Shown piece by piece: positions 18,701 through 25,838 of a stretch of DNA of 64,000 bases; the first letter of the stretch is position 1; each line of letters opens with the position of its first letter. The position numbers and the translations under genes were made by a program. The notes under the pieces are model-generated. The model searched no databases and was not told where the DNA came from. It saw nothing but the letters and a program-made list of their open reading frames with translations. Origin of the DNA: Dyadobacter frigoris (GTDB lineage Bacteria > Bacteroidota > Bacteroidia > Cytophagales > Spirosomataceae); the NCBI RefSeq assembly GCF_005280585.1, contig NZ_SZVO01000006.1, positions 310,001-374,000 of the forward strand, in the 5' to 3' direction.

Positions 18701-19219
18701 AGCCAGTGGATGAACGATAAATTCATATTTCAGTTTGGTATCGTAAATGTAAATCCGAAGGTCAATTCCTTTGTAAATATTTTCATAAATTACCTCTTCA
18801 AATGCTCCGGCATTACCAGCCCATTTCGATTTGTCGTTTCCCAGGAAATAGTTGAAAGTGGTTTTAACAGGATGTTTCGTACCATATTTGATATCAGAAC
18901 CGGCATTTTCAAACTTTACCTCAACACCATGCGCGTTGATAACCGGAGCGGTTGACGGTAAAAATTTCGCATTGGGTGAGAAAGGCTGCGAAACTGCTTT
19001 CCCGTGCATATCCGATACCTTGGAAGCATCATAAAGTACATACACGATTGATTTATTTTTCAGAAAAAGAAAACCGCCCGGAATCTCGGTTCTAAACAAG
19101 ATATCTGCATCCCATTGTCCTTTGTTTTGAACAAAATACATACCGCCACTGAACGATGCAGTCATCGTTCCCAGGAAAACCAGAACCAAAATCAGAAGAA
19201 ATTGTATAGTTTTCGTCAT
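15752..19219 (-). CDS. Large T9SS-secreted surface protein with SBBP-type repeats, PKD domains and type B sorting domain
   Basis: ATG 19219 is the preferred start because the in-frame codon at 19228 is GTG and an AGAAG lies 8 bases before the ATG; this gives 1155 aa. After a signal peptide comes a beta-rich N-terminal part (FVQNKGQWDADILF...), beta-propeller-like SBBP repeats (YIGGNSFDAAFSA, YVGGKNNDGIS and similar), PKD domains (DLVNTSEGGVEYFWDVNGNG; TPNAQRFEWNLG) and Ig-like units. The end (NVITPNGDGKND...LEIYNRWGKSIYKS) is the gliding-motility-associated C-terminal, type B, sorting domain. It should be exported by T9SS to the surface or medium; the ligand is unknown. Confidence 0.92.
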   Translation of the reverse strand: MTKTIQFLLILVLVFLGTMTASFSGGMYFVQNKGQWDADILFRTEIPGGFLFLKNKSIVYVLYDASKVSDMHGKAVSQPFSPNAKFLPSTAPVINAHGVEVKFENAGSDIKYGTKHPVKTTFNYFLGNDKSKWAGNAGAFEEVIYENIYKGIDLRIYIYDTKLKYEFIVHPLADASQIKLKYEGATDISVNESGQTIVKTSVGEFKEAQPYSFQTINNKTQDVASRIVLSEGNRVQFSLPKDYNHSAILTIDPELIFSTFSGSIADNWGHTATYDAQGNLYSGGTVFGIGFPATVGAFQMKFAAIVDVGILKYTPDGSQLVYATYLGGNDTEVPNSLIVNSKNQLLIFGTTSSTNFPVSISAYQKIFGGGQWAEPVGGLAFLNGSDIFISGLSVDGTQLTASTYVGGKNNDGISATDNVKVKNYGDSFRGEIELDADDNVIIVSSTNSDNFPVVNADQTKLSGSQDGVLFKLSANLNSLMWSTYIGGNSFDAAFSAKPAKNGDVFVTGLTQSADLKTLSTSYQPKLSGAEDAFVGVYNDGRLKGMTYMGTSAEDGGYLLDFDPNENVYVYGLTFGKYPVSNGIYSNAGSGQFVHALDYSLSKTIFSTVIGSGRGVPDISPTAFLVSECGNIYLAGWGGDVNRATRYNTASSTLGMAVTSNAIQTTTNGSNFYIAILEENAKSLLYATFFGSQDRTGQAHGDHVDGGTSRFDKNGMIYHATCACGGSFFPTTPQAWSKTNKSPNCNNAAFKIDIDLLKADFDVYQGQTKNVLKGCAPLKLDLVNTSEGGVEYFWDVNGNGISREEDGGSYTFTEAGQYKVTLTVYNKMSCKRMDVAQKIITVESVNAKITGDTVTCENKTTTLIASGGTKYEWSPVMGLDNPLIATPKVTIDKTTQYSVKISSESGCNVTKKVTVVVEESKDFSVTPDVTACAGTPVSLTASGDAAEYLWSGDSTLSETTGKTVSVSPVKTTTYTIQGIYANGCRPKRQITVNVDRSYVPDFEIVRSGGECNKPVTYSMMNKTPNAQRFEWNLGTTNNFSTANVENYSYETPGKYTVTLTSYNASGCSLSTSKEISAEEPLILSNVITPNGDGKNDIFYVPVTGSSLEIYNRWGKSIYKSGEYKNDWGKGIANGTYFYVVDTPGGNHCKGWLEVLE

Positions 19220-19239
19220 AGCCGGCACTTCTTTTTATT

Positions 19240-19857
19240 TTATTTGAACGCAGAAACGTTAATGATATTTTCACAAAACTCATATTCCTGCTTAACATTC
19301 GAGCCCAGCAGAACCAGTTGTTTTTCAGTGGATTTTATGACGTTTTCAAGATACCAATTTATTCCGTGCACATCGAGGTTTGTCGTAGGTTCGTCTAAAA
19401 AAATAATCGGCACATCCGACATAAAAGCCAGACCCAACTTTACTCTTTGTTTCATCCCGGACGAAAAATGGCGGATCACTTTTCCACTGGCGTGAGATAA
19501 TTGGATAAAATCTTCAAACTCCGGGGTGGAAATGTTATTTTTCAGCGGCTTGAATTTTCTGTGAAAATCAATGACTTCGCGCAGTGTAAATTCTTCAATC
19601 AATTCAAGATAAGGTGCTGCTATAACCAAATATTTGTACCATTGCTCCACATCGATTTCTTTTCCGTCATGGTTATAGATGATCGTACCTTCCGTGGCAG
19701 GTGTCATACCTGTAATCAATTGTAATAATGTAGATTTCCCACTTCCGTTTGGGCCTACAAAAGTATACATCTGACCTTGCTCCAACACAAAACTCGCCCG
19801 GCGAATGATCCATTCCCGCACGAATTTCTTGCCTATATTTTCAACTTTAATCTGCAC
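19240..19857 (-). CDS. ABC transporter ATP-binding protein
   Basis: This 205-aa protein is a single ATPase domain: Walker A GPNGSGKST (about residues 35-43), signature HFSSGMKQRVK, Walker B IIFLDEPTTNLD. The usual H-loop histidine is not visible; that place reads LLGSNVKQEYEF. No permease gene is adjacent, so its partner is elsewhere or the protein has another role. It lies 20 bases upstream of the T9SS substrate start and 49 bases downstream of the beta-lactamase gene on the same strand. Confidence 0.88.
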   Translation of the reverse strand: MQIKVENIGKKFVREWIIRRASFVLEQGQMYTFVGPNGSGKSTLLQLITGMTPATEGTIIYNHDGKEIDVEQWYKYLVIAAPYLELIEEFTLREVIDFHRKFKPLKNNISTPEFEDFIQLSHASGKVIRHFSSGMKQRVKLGLAFMSDVPIIFLDEPTTNLDVHGINWYLENVIKSTEKQLVLLGSNVKQEYEFCENIINVSAFK

Positions 19858-19864
19858 AATTTAA

Positions 19865-19904
19865 TGATAGAGTGATTGAATGAGTGAATGACGGAATGGT
19901 CAGA
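19865..19904. repeat. Degenerate 8-bp tandem repeat (TGANNGAA, about five units)
   Basis: Consecutive 8-mers TGATAGAG, TGATTGAA, TGAGTGAA, TGACGGAA and TGGTCAGA share a TGANNGAA theme. The array fills the gap between the beta-lactamase and ABC genes. It may be a slippage-derived microsatellite. Confidence 0.6.
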
Positions 19905-19906
19905 CA

Positions 19907-20827
19907 CTACTTTTTGGCCAGAAAATAATCGTAGGCTTCTTTTGAAATTTGTGCTATTACGCCATCTCTGCTTTTTTCATCCAGTTTTGTATGTGCTAAA
20001 AAAATAACAACAGCGACGTGTTCACCATTTGGCAAAGTAATGATGCCAACATCGTTAGAAGCAGCTAAAATTCCTTCCTCATTCGTTCCTGACAATCCAG
20101 TTTTGTGCGCTACTTTTGTATTTTTTGGCAATAAGCCTTTGATCTTATTTGGACCGGTTGTGGTTTCCGTCATCGTTTTCATAAGGAAATTCGTGCTGGT
20201 TTTTGACAAATTTTTGCCTTTATAAAAAAGGTCAAGTAACCGCAGCATAGCCCTAGGTTTGCACCAGTTCGTGAACTGCACATTCCAGCTTTTTGACATT
20301 TCTTCCTCAGTAGCTGCAATCGCTATACTTTTTATTCCCAAACCATGAATATATTGATCCACTTTTTCAGGACCGCCAACCGTGCGGAATAGTATATCAC
20401 AAGCGTTATTATCACTGTTTGAAACAGCATAACCAATCAATTCCGAAATTTTAATATCTACACCCCCGTTAGGATATTTCTCTCTCAACGGACTCCATGT
20501 TTTTGGAAGCAAATCTTTTTTAGTAACATGAATTTTCTGATTTAGCGAAAGTTTTCCCTTATCAACCTGATCCAGAACAGCCATCGCAAGCGGGAACTTA
20601 TATACACTTTGCATTGGATATTTATGTCCCTCATTGAACAAAAAAGTCTCCTTATCTTCCAGGCCCATGATCGCAACACCTACATCACTTTTTGAGGCTG
20701 AAATGATTTTATCAATTTCCTGACGAAATATTTCATGCTTTTTTTGCGCAAAAGCATTCAGGTTAGAAACCAGAAAAAACGCAATCAGGAAAAACGTTGA
20801 GGATTTGAAGTTTTTGTTGATGGTCAT
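19907..20827 (-). CDS. Class A beta-lactamase, subclass A2-like
   Basis: This 306-aa protein has a signal peptide ending near AFAQ and all class A elements: SVYK at 74-77 (active serine S74), SDN at 138-140, an omega-loop glutamate among E174-E176, and KTG at 242-244. The EEEM in the omega loop and the VQFTNWCKPRAM segment resemble Bacteroidota subclass A2 enzymes (the PER, VEB, CfxA and CME group), some of which hydrolyse cephalosporins. It acts in the periplasm on beta-lactam rings. It sits between a CorC-like gene (21 bases away) and an ABC ATPase gene, with no mobile element, so it is probably a chromosomal resident. The spectrum cannot be read from sequence. Confidence 0.9.
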   Translation of the reverse strand: MTINKNFKSSTFFLIAFFLVSNLNAFAQKKHEIFRQEIDKIISASKSDVGVAIMGLEDKETFLFNEGHKYPMQSVYKFPLAMAVLDQVDKGKLSLNQKIHVTKKDLLPKTWSPLREKYPNGGVDIKISELIGYAVSNSDNNACDILFRTVGGPEKVDQYIHGLGIKSIAIAATEEEMSKSWNVQFTNWCKPRAMLRLLDLFYKGKNLSKTSTNFLMKTMTETTTGPNKIKGLLPKNTKVAHKTGLSGTNEEGILAASNDVGIITLPNGEHVAVVIFLAHTKLDEKSRDGVIAQISKEAYDYFLAKK

Positions 20828-20848
20828 TTGAATAAAGTTGATCAGTTG

Positions 20849-22075
20849 CTAAGGCTTAATTTCGTTGGTTTCAATATCTTTCTGACTATTTCCAGTTCTT
20901 TGTCTGGTCAATTTCACCAGTTCAATCCGGGTATCCTGCATAGATATGATCTGGAAAGAATAAGGCGGCATACTGATTTCGTCGTTCACTTCCGGCAAAT
21001 CACCGTGTACCTGAATCAGCATTCCGGCTAATGTATCATAATCGCCTTCCGGTAAATCCCAGCCGTATTTTTCGTTTAGATAATCAACCTCATGACGCGC
21101 ACTTAAAATGTAGGTATGATCATCAACCTTGCGCTCGGTCCAGTCTTCCGTGGAGTCATATTCATCCTGGATTTCCCCAAAAATCTGCTCCACCACATCT
21201 TCCACACTAACCAAACCGGAGGTTCCTCCGAATTCGTCCACAACCAAAGCAAGACTTCTGCGTTCTTCCAGAAAACGTAACATCAGATCACTCGCGGGCA
21301 TTGCTTCCGGAACAATCAAAATCGGTGTCACGATGCTGCTGATTTCTTTTGGTTTTCTGAAAAGTGACAAGGCGTGGCAATAGCCCAAAACATCATCCAC
21401 AGATTCCCGGTAAACGATTATTTTGGAATGTCCGCTGGCCAGAAACGTCCTTTTCAAATCTTCAATCGTATCATTTACATTGACCGCTGAAATTTCAGTA
21501 CGCGGAATCATACAATCCCGAATTCGTAAATCTTTAAAATCCAGAGCGTTGATAAACATTCTTTCATCAATACTATGATCTTCAAAATCCGGATCATCGG
21601 CAGATGCTGCTTCGTCACGTAAATGATGGGTCAGCGAATGCTCGTTTACAAACGGTTCAACCAGCCAATACAACGGTGTGATAACCCATTCAGCAAAACG
21701 AACAGGAAATGCTTTTAGATCCAGAACTTTTGGGAAAATATAACCTATCCTTACCCAAACGGTATAACACAAAACCCATAAAATGGCGAGTGCGATAAAA
21801 AGGATCAAAATCGTTAATTCTTCTGCAATGCCAAATGAGTCTTTAAGGATCGGAAATACAAAAGCTACTGCATAAAAACAGCCCAAAGCCACCACGGCAA
21901 GCCGGATCATCCTTAAAAGCCGGCGCCAGTAAAGCGTTTGAAAAATTACGTTGGCATTTTCATGTCTGAGCGTATACTTGTCAATTGAAATATCCAGCAG
22001 CACAGCACGGACTGCGCCATAATAACCCGCCAAAACGAAAAATAAAACAGCCAGACCGACCAGAAGAATGTTCAT
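20849..22075 (-). CDS. CorC/HlyC-type membrane protein with paired CBS domains
   Basis: This 408-aa protein has an N-terminal DUF21-like membrane part with about four segments (residues 1-125), a pair of CBS domains (about 185-310; MIPRTEISAVNVNDTIEDL, SGHSKIIVYRES, LALVVDEFGGTSGLVS) and a C-terminal CorC_HlyC domain. The family acts in magnesium or cobalt homeostasis, or is linked to gliding as GldE; the N-terminus does not look like classical GldE, so no symbol is given. Its start overlaps the end of the next upstream small gene by 4 bases (ATGA). Confidence 0.82.
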   Translation of the reverse strand: MNILLVGLAVLFFVLAGYYGAVRAVLLDISIDKYTLRHENANVIFQTLYWRRLLRMIRLAVVALGCFYAVAFVFPILKDSFGIAEELTILILFIALAILWVLCYTVWVRIGYIFPKVLDLKAFPVRFAEWVITPLYWLVEPFVNEHSLTHHLRDEAASADDPDFEDHSIDERMFINALDFKDLRIRDCMIPRTEISAVNVNDTIEDLKRTFLASGHSKIIVYRESVDDVLGYCHALSLFRKPKEISSIVTPILIVPEAMPASDLMLRFLEERRSLALVVDEFGGTSGLVSVEDVVEQIFGEIQDEYDSTEDWTERKVDDHTYILSARHEVDYLNEKYGWDLPEGDYDTLAGMLIQVHGDLPEVNDEISMPPYSFQIISMQDTRIELVKLTRQRTGNSQKDIETNEIKP

Positions 22076-22308
22076 CGTTTTCTATTTTTAGTAGCGGTCG
22101 CTTTTTTCAAATTTTCTTCTTCAAGTCTTTTCTTTTCAGTTAAAGACGATTTCAACCTGTTGAATTGAAAAAAAAGCAAAAATGTAATACTTAGCAGTAA
22201 AAGCCAGTAACTTTCAAATAGGGTAGTACGTCGAAATTCAAGCACCCACAAAATTAAAAAACCGATACAGCCGGCGATTAAAATGGTTCGGGTTAATTTT
22301 GGAGACAT
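22072..22308 (-). CDS. Small two-helix membrane protein, unknown function
   Basis: About 78 aa when started at ATG 22308 (MSPKLTRTI). An upstream in-frame TTG at 22338 is less likely because a -7-like element (minus TATATTTG, 22336-22343) covers it. Two hydrophobic segments (AGCIGFLILWVLEF; SYWLLLLSITFLLFF) precede a lysine-rich tail. It overlaps the CorC-like gene by 4 bases, so it may assist that protein. No family was recognised. Confidence 0.6.
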   Translation of the reverse strand: MSPKLTRTILIAGCIGFLILWVLEFRRTTLFESYWLLLLSITFLLFFQFNRLKSSLTEKKRLEEENLKKATATKNRKR

Positions 22309-22429
22309 GGAAAAATTTTTTAATCTATTCTTTTTCAAATATACACAGAATGGATTAAAATGGGTAAATCATCTTTGCCTGTCATAATATCACTTACTTA
22401 TTTCTCCCGTTTTCTTTAAAATAGTTAAC

Positions 22430-22460
22430 TTGCGGCAATTCCTGTACAATTAGGCCGCAA
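22430..22460. promoter_or_regulatory. Hairpin in the fba leader
   Basis: TTGCGGC (22430-22436) pairs with GCCGCAA (22454-22460), with AATT/AATT inside the loop. It lies about 47 bases upstream of the fba ATG and may be an operator or leader hairpin. No -7/-33 pair was recognised for fba. Confidence 0.35.
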
Positions 22461-22506
22461 TCCCCTAATTGTAAAAATTTTTCTTGATAAAATATCTTAT
22501 TTTACT

Positions 22507-23586
22507 ATGAGCGAAACTACACAACGCTTTCCTGCCGGTGTTATTACCGGTGACGGAGTTAGCGAAATCTTCCGTCATGCCAACGAAAATAACTACGCCC
22601 TTCCAGCTGTTAACGTGGTTGGTACTAACTCAGTAAACGCGGTTATCGAAACTGCGAAGGCCGTAAACAGTCCTGTTATTGTTCAGTTTTCGAATGGTGG
22701 CGGTATCTTTTTTGCAGGAAAATCTCTTTCAAATACTGATCAGAAAGCTGCTATTGCAGGAAGTATCTCAGGCGCTCAGCACGTTCATTTGATGGCTGAG
22801 GCTTATGGCATTCCTGTAATTTTACATACAGACCATTGCGCTAAAAAACTTCTTCCCTGGATCGACGGTCTTCTGGAAGCTGGCGAACGTCATTTTGACA
22901 AATTCGGCAAACCACTGTACAGCTCTCACATGCTTGATTTGTCGGAAGAGCCTTTGGAAGAAAACATCGAAATTTGCAGCAAGTACTTCGAGCGTATGGC
23001 TAAAATCGGCATGACGCTTGAAATCGAACTGGGTGTAACAGGTGGTGAAGAAGATGGTGTTGACAACAGCGATGTTGACAGCTCTAAACTTTATACTCAG
23101 CCGGAAGAAGTTGCTTACGCTTATGAAGAGCTTCGCAAAATCTCTCCAAACTTCACAATCGCTGCGGCATTTGGAAACGTTCACGGTGTGTACAAACCAG
23201 GTAACGTGAAATTGGAGCCGAAAATTCTTAACAATTCTCAGAAATACATTCAGGAAAAATTCGGAACAGGTGAACTTCCTGTAAACTTCGTATTCCACGG
23301 TGGATCAGGTTCTTCTCGCGAAGAAATCCGTGAAGCAATTGAATACGGTGCGATCAAAATGAACATCGATACTGACGTTCAGTGGTCAACCTGGGAAGGA
23401 ATTCTTAAATATTACAAAGAAAAAGAGGGATATCTTCAGACACAGCTGGGTAACCCTGACGGAGCTGATTCTCCAAACAAAAAATATTACGACCCACGCG
23501 TTTGGTTGCGTAAAGGTGAAGAAACAATGATCGCTCGTTTGAAAGTTGCTTTCGAAGATCTGAACTGTATCAACCGTTTAGCTTAA
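22507..23586 (+). CDS. fbaA: Class II fructose-bisphosphate aldolase
   Basis: This 359-aa zinc aldolase of the class IIA type splits fructose-1,6-bisphosphate to GAPDH substrate G3P and DHAP in glycolysis and gluconeogenesis. Visible motifs are HTDHCAKK (catalytic aspartate and zinc histidine), TLEIELGVTGGEEDG, ENVHG-like AAFGNVHGVYKPG, and FHGGSGSS, all near family positions. Length matches E. coli FbaA (359 aa). The gene is monocistronic, with two stacked hairpins after it. Confidence 0.96.
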   Translation: MSETTQRFPAGVITGDGVSEIFRHANENNYALPAVNVVGTNSVNAVIETAKAVNSPVIVQFSNGGGIFFAGKSLSNTDQKAAIAGSISGAQHVHLMAEAYGIPVILHTDHCAKKLLPWIDGLLEAGERHFDKFGKPLYSSHMLDLSEEPLEENIEICSKYFERMAKIGMTLEIELGVTGGEEDGVDNSDVDSSKLYTQPEEVAYAYEELRKISPNFTIAAAFGNVHGVYKPGNVKLEPKILNNSQKYIQEKFGTGELPVNFVFHGGSGSSREEIREAIEYGAIKMNIDTDVQWSTWEGILKYYKEKEGYLQTQLGNPDGADSPNKKYYDPRVWLRKGEETMIARLKVAFEDLNCINRLA

Positions 23587-23664
23587 TTTTTGCAGCTTGC
23601 TGCAAAAATTAAAAAAGGAGTTTCGAACGTGTGACAAACACAATTGAAACTCCTTTTTAATTTT
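23585..23664 (+). terminator. Two tandem hairpins after fba
   Basis: A 12-bp stem (23585-23596 with 23599-23610) overlaps the fba stop codon. A second stem (23612-23624 with 23646-23658, AAAAAGGAGTTTC arm) is followed by a T-rich tract. The second is the likely terminator and may also serve the leftward HxlR gene. Confidence 0.75.
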
Positions 23665-23672
23665 ATTTCATC

Positions 23673-24074
23673 TCAACTTTCAATTTCCAAAGCTTCACCC
23701 ACTTGCACCTTCCCCATTACCTGATTTCGGTGTTTGATTCCCCAAACTCTTAGCACGTCGATTAATTCCCTCAAAGATCTTCCATGTTCCGTTAGTGTGT
23801 ATTCCACAACAACCGGAATTGAATCGTAAACCGTACGTTTTACGAGTTCATGTGCTTCCAGATCCCTTAACTCCTTTGAAAGCATTTTGTCCGTAATATT
23901 TGGAATTTCCCTGGCGATTTGTGTAAAACGCTTGTTTCCAAACATCAGTGAAATAATAATCTGAAGTTTCCATTTCCCATTCAACGCATCGAGCGCATCC
24001 CGAACAGGTAATAAACTTTTTGAACAATCACTATGTGATAATCTCTCCGGAATAATTTCTTCTTTTGCTTCCAT
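23673..24074 (-). CDS. HxlR-family transcriptional regulator
   Basis: This 133-aa winged-helix protein has the HxlR pattern CSKSLLPVRDALDALNGKWKLQIIISL with an N-terminal cysteine (C19), then RFTQIAREIPNITDKMLSKELRDLE and the VVVEYTLTEHG wing. HxlR/YodB-type regulators sense electrophiles or oxidants, often through such a cysteine. It is divergent from a nitroreductase and a DsbA-type gene, which are its probable targets. Confidence 0.88.
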   Translation of the reverse strand: MEAKEEIIPERLSHSDCSKSLLPVRDALDALNGKWKLQIIISLMFGNKRFTQIAREIPNITDKMLSKELRDLEAHELVKRTVYDSIPVVVEYTLTEHGRSLRELIDVLRVWGIKHRNQVMGKVQVGEALEIES

Positions 24075-24091
24075 AATCTGTTTAAAAATGC

Positions 24092-24143
24092 ACTATCCTA
24101 TTGTATAGTACTTACAAATGTATAGCCTATTTATTTAAGTTTG
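24092..24143. promoter_or_regulatory. Divergent promoter/operator region, HxlR and nitroreductase
   Basis: TAAGTTTG at 24136-24143 (+) is a -7 match for the nitroreductase gene, and CAAATGTA at 24115-24122 reads TACATTTG on the minus strand, a -7 match for HxlR. The -33 regions are weak for both. A dyad ACTAT-N8-ATAGT lies at 24092-24109, and TGTATAG occurs twice (24102-24108 and 24119-24125), 17 bp apart. These are plausible sites for the HxlR protein. Confidence 0.55.
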
Positions 24144-24170
24144 CATATCCAAATTTAAAATTGAAACAAA

Positions 24171-24803
24171 ATGAGTAACCTGATAGAAACGTTGAACTGG
24201 CGATATGCTACCAAAAGAATGAATGGCGAGAAAATCCCGGCAGAAAAACTGAAAGTGATTTTGGAAGCGATCCAACTTTCCCCATCGTCCGCTGGTATGC
24301 AACCTTATACCGTTTTCGTCATTGAAGACCAGGAACTTAAAGAAAAAATACAGAAAGTTGCTTATATGCAGCCGCAAATCGCCGAAGCTTCCCACCTGAT
24401 CGTTTTTGCTTCATGGACAAAAATTACAGCGGAACATATTGATGAGTACATGAATCTGATCGCCCATACCCGCGGTGTTTCTGCTGAATCGCTGGATGGG
24501 TTTAAAACTTCCATCACCAATGGTATTCTTAGTCGTCCCGAAGAAGATAATGCACAATGGGCTGCCCGCCAGGCATATATCGCTCTGGGACACGCACTTG
24601 TGGCAGCAGCTTCCGAACAAATTGACGCCACACCGATGGAAGGTTTTGACGCGAATGGTCTGGATGAAATATTAGACCTAAACGAAAAAGGTTTGCACAG
24701 TGTTGTGATTATGACGCTGGGCTATCGTGACGCCGAAAATGACGTTTTGGCCAGCGCGAAAAAGGTAAGAAGATCACTTGAAGAGCTTTTTGTTACACTG
24801 TAA
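24171..24803 (+). CDS. NAD(P)H-dependent nitroreductase family oxidoreductase
   Basis: This 210-aa FMN-binding protein has a nitroreductase fold: RYATKRMN start, SPSSAGMQPYTVFVI (FMN-contacting loop), and a LGHALVAAASEQIDATPMEGFD middle. Family members reduce nitroaromatics, quinones or enones with NAD(P)H. It is the first gene of a unit with the DsbA/FrnE-like gene (42-base gap) and lies opposite an HxlR regulator, consistent with a response to electrophilic or oxidative stress. The in vivo substrate is not known. Confidence 0.88.
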   Translation: MSNLIETLNWRYATKRMNGEKIPAEKLKVILEAIQLSPSSAGMQPYTVFVIEDQELKEKIQKVAYMQPQIAEASHLIVFASWTKITAEHIDEYMNLIAHTRGVSAESLDGFKTSITNGILSRPEEDNAQWAARQAYIALGHALVAAASEQIDATPMEGFDANGLDEILDLNEKGLHSVVIMTLGYRDAENDVLASAKKVRRSLEELFVTL

Positions 24804-24845
24804 TAACAGGTTGTAAACATTGCTCAAAATTAAAAAGAAGCAATT

Positions 24846-25550
24846 ATGAAAGTTGAAATATGGAGTGATGTCATGTGCCCGTGGTGTTACATTGGAAAAC
24901 GTAAGTTTGAAAAAGCATTAGAGCAATTCTCACAAAAAGACAGAATTGAAGTGGAATGGAAAAGTTTTCAGTTAAATCCTGACATGAAAACAGATCCGAG
25001 CCGAAGCATTGTCGAATACCTTGCAGACGCCAAAGGTTTTACTATTGACCATGCTACACAAATGCTTGATAACGTGACAAACGTAGCCGCGGAAGTTGGT
25101 TTGGAATATCATATGGACAAGACAGTTCTGGCCAATTCTTTTGACAGTCACCGTTTTATTCAGTTTGCCAAGAAAAATAAACTGGGAGATGCTGCGGAAG
25201 AGCAATTGTTCCACGCCTATTTTACCGAAGGAAAAAATACAGCAGATCATGCCACGCTGATCGATCTTGGAACGAAAATTGGCTTGGGAGCCAGTGCGAT
25301 TAAAGACGTTCTGGAAAGTAATCAGTTTGCAGAAGATGTTCGTAAAGATATTTACGAAGCACAACAAGTTGGTGTGCGTGGCGTTCCGTTTTTTGTATTA
25401 GACAGAAAATATGCCGTTTCCGGTGCACAGCAGCCTGAAACATTTTTGGGAGCACTTCAACAGTCTTTTCAGGAATGGGAAAAAGAAAATCCTGCTCCGC
25501 TGGTAAGCCTCGCAGAAGGAGATAGCTGCGACATTGATGGAAACTGCTAA
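24846..25550 (+). CDS. DsbA/FrnE-type thioredoxin-fold oxidoreductase
   Basis: This 234-aa protein has an active-site CPWC at residues about 12-15 (VMCPWCYIGKRKFE), an inserted helical domain and the cis-proline loop RGVPFFVLD. It has no signal peptide, so it is a cytoplasmic FrnE-type protein rather than a periplasmic DsbA. A C-terminal CDIDGNC adds a second cysteine pair. FrnE proteins act as disulfide isomerases in oxidative stress. It is probably co-regulated with the nitroreductase gene. Confidence 0.9.
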   Translation: MKVEIWSDVMCPWCYIGKRKFEKALEQFSQKDRIEVEWKSFQLNPDMKTDPSRSIVEYLADAKGFTIDHATQMLDNVTNVAAEVGLEYHMDKTVLANSFDSHRFIQFAKKNKLGDAAEEQLFHAYFTEGKNTADHATLIDLGTKIGLGASAIKDVLESNQFAEDVRKDIYEAQQVGVRGVPFFVLDRKYAVSGAQQPETFLGALQQSFQEWEKENPAPLVSLAEGDSCDIDGNC

Positions 25551-25576
25551 GTAAGTTTCTTTTATTATCCGTTTTT

Positions 25577-25612
25577 GCCCGTTCATTGCGTAATGCAGTG
25601 AACGGGCTTTTT
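25577..25612 (+). terminator. Intrinsic terminator after the DsbA/FrnE-like gene
   Basis: A 13-bp stem with one G-T pair (25577-25589 with 25595-25607) is followed by TTTTT. The remaining spacer up to 25838 has no coding frame or recognised promoter. Confidence 0.85.
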
Positions 25613-25838
25613 CGTTTTAAAGGTTTTCATAAATATTTTAAAACAGGTGCTCTGATTTCCTGAAACTAACGTATGTATTGTAACATTTACAGACTTTCTT
25701 GAATCGTCGGCATGATTATATAGGCGATAGCGTAGGGGAAAATACTATTTTCTATATTACATACTTGAAGTAACTGGGAAATGAACAATTTCTAACGTTT
25801 AGTTTCTCCAAAAACACAAAATACCTGAACTTAACCAT

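Noticed and set aside
19240..19857. ABC ATPase as a T9SS accessory
   Set aside because: Adjacency to a T9SS cargo gene is the only support; no known T9SS component is an ABC ATPase of this form.
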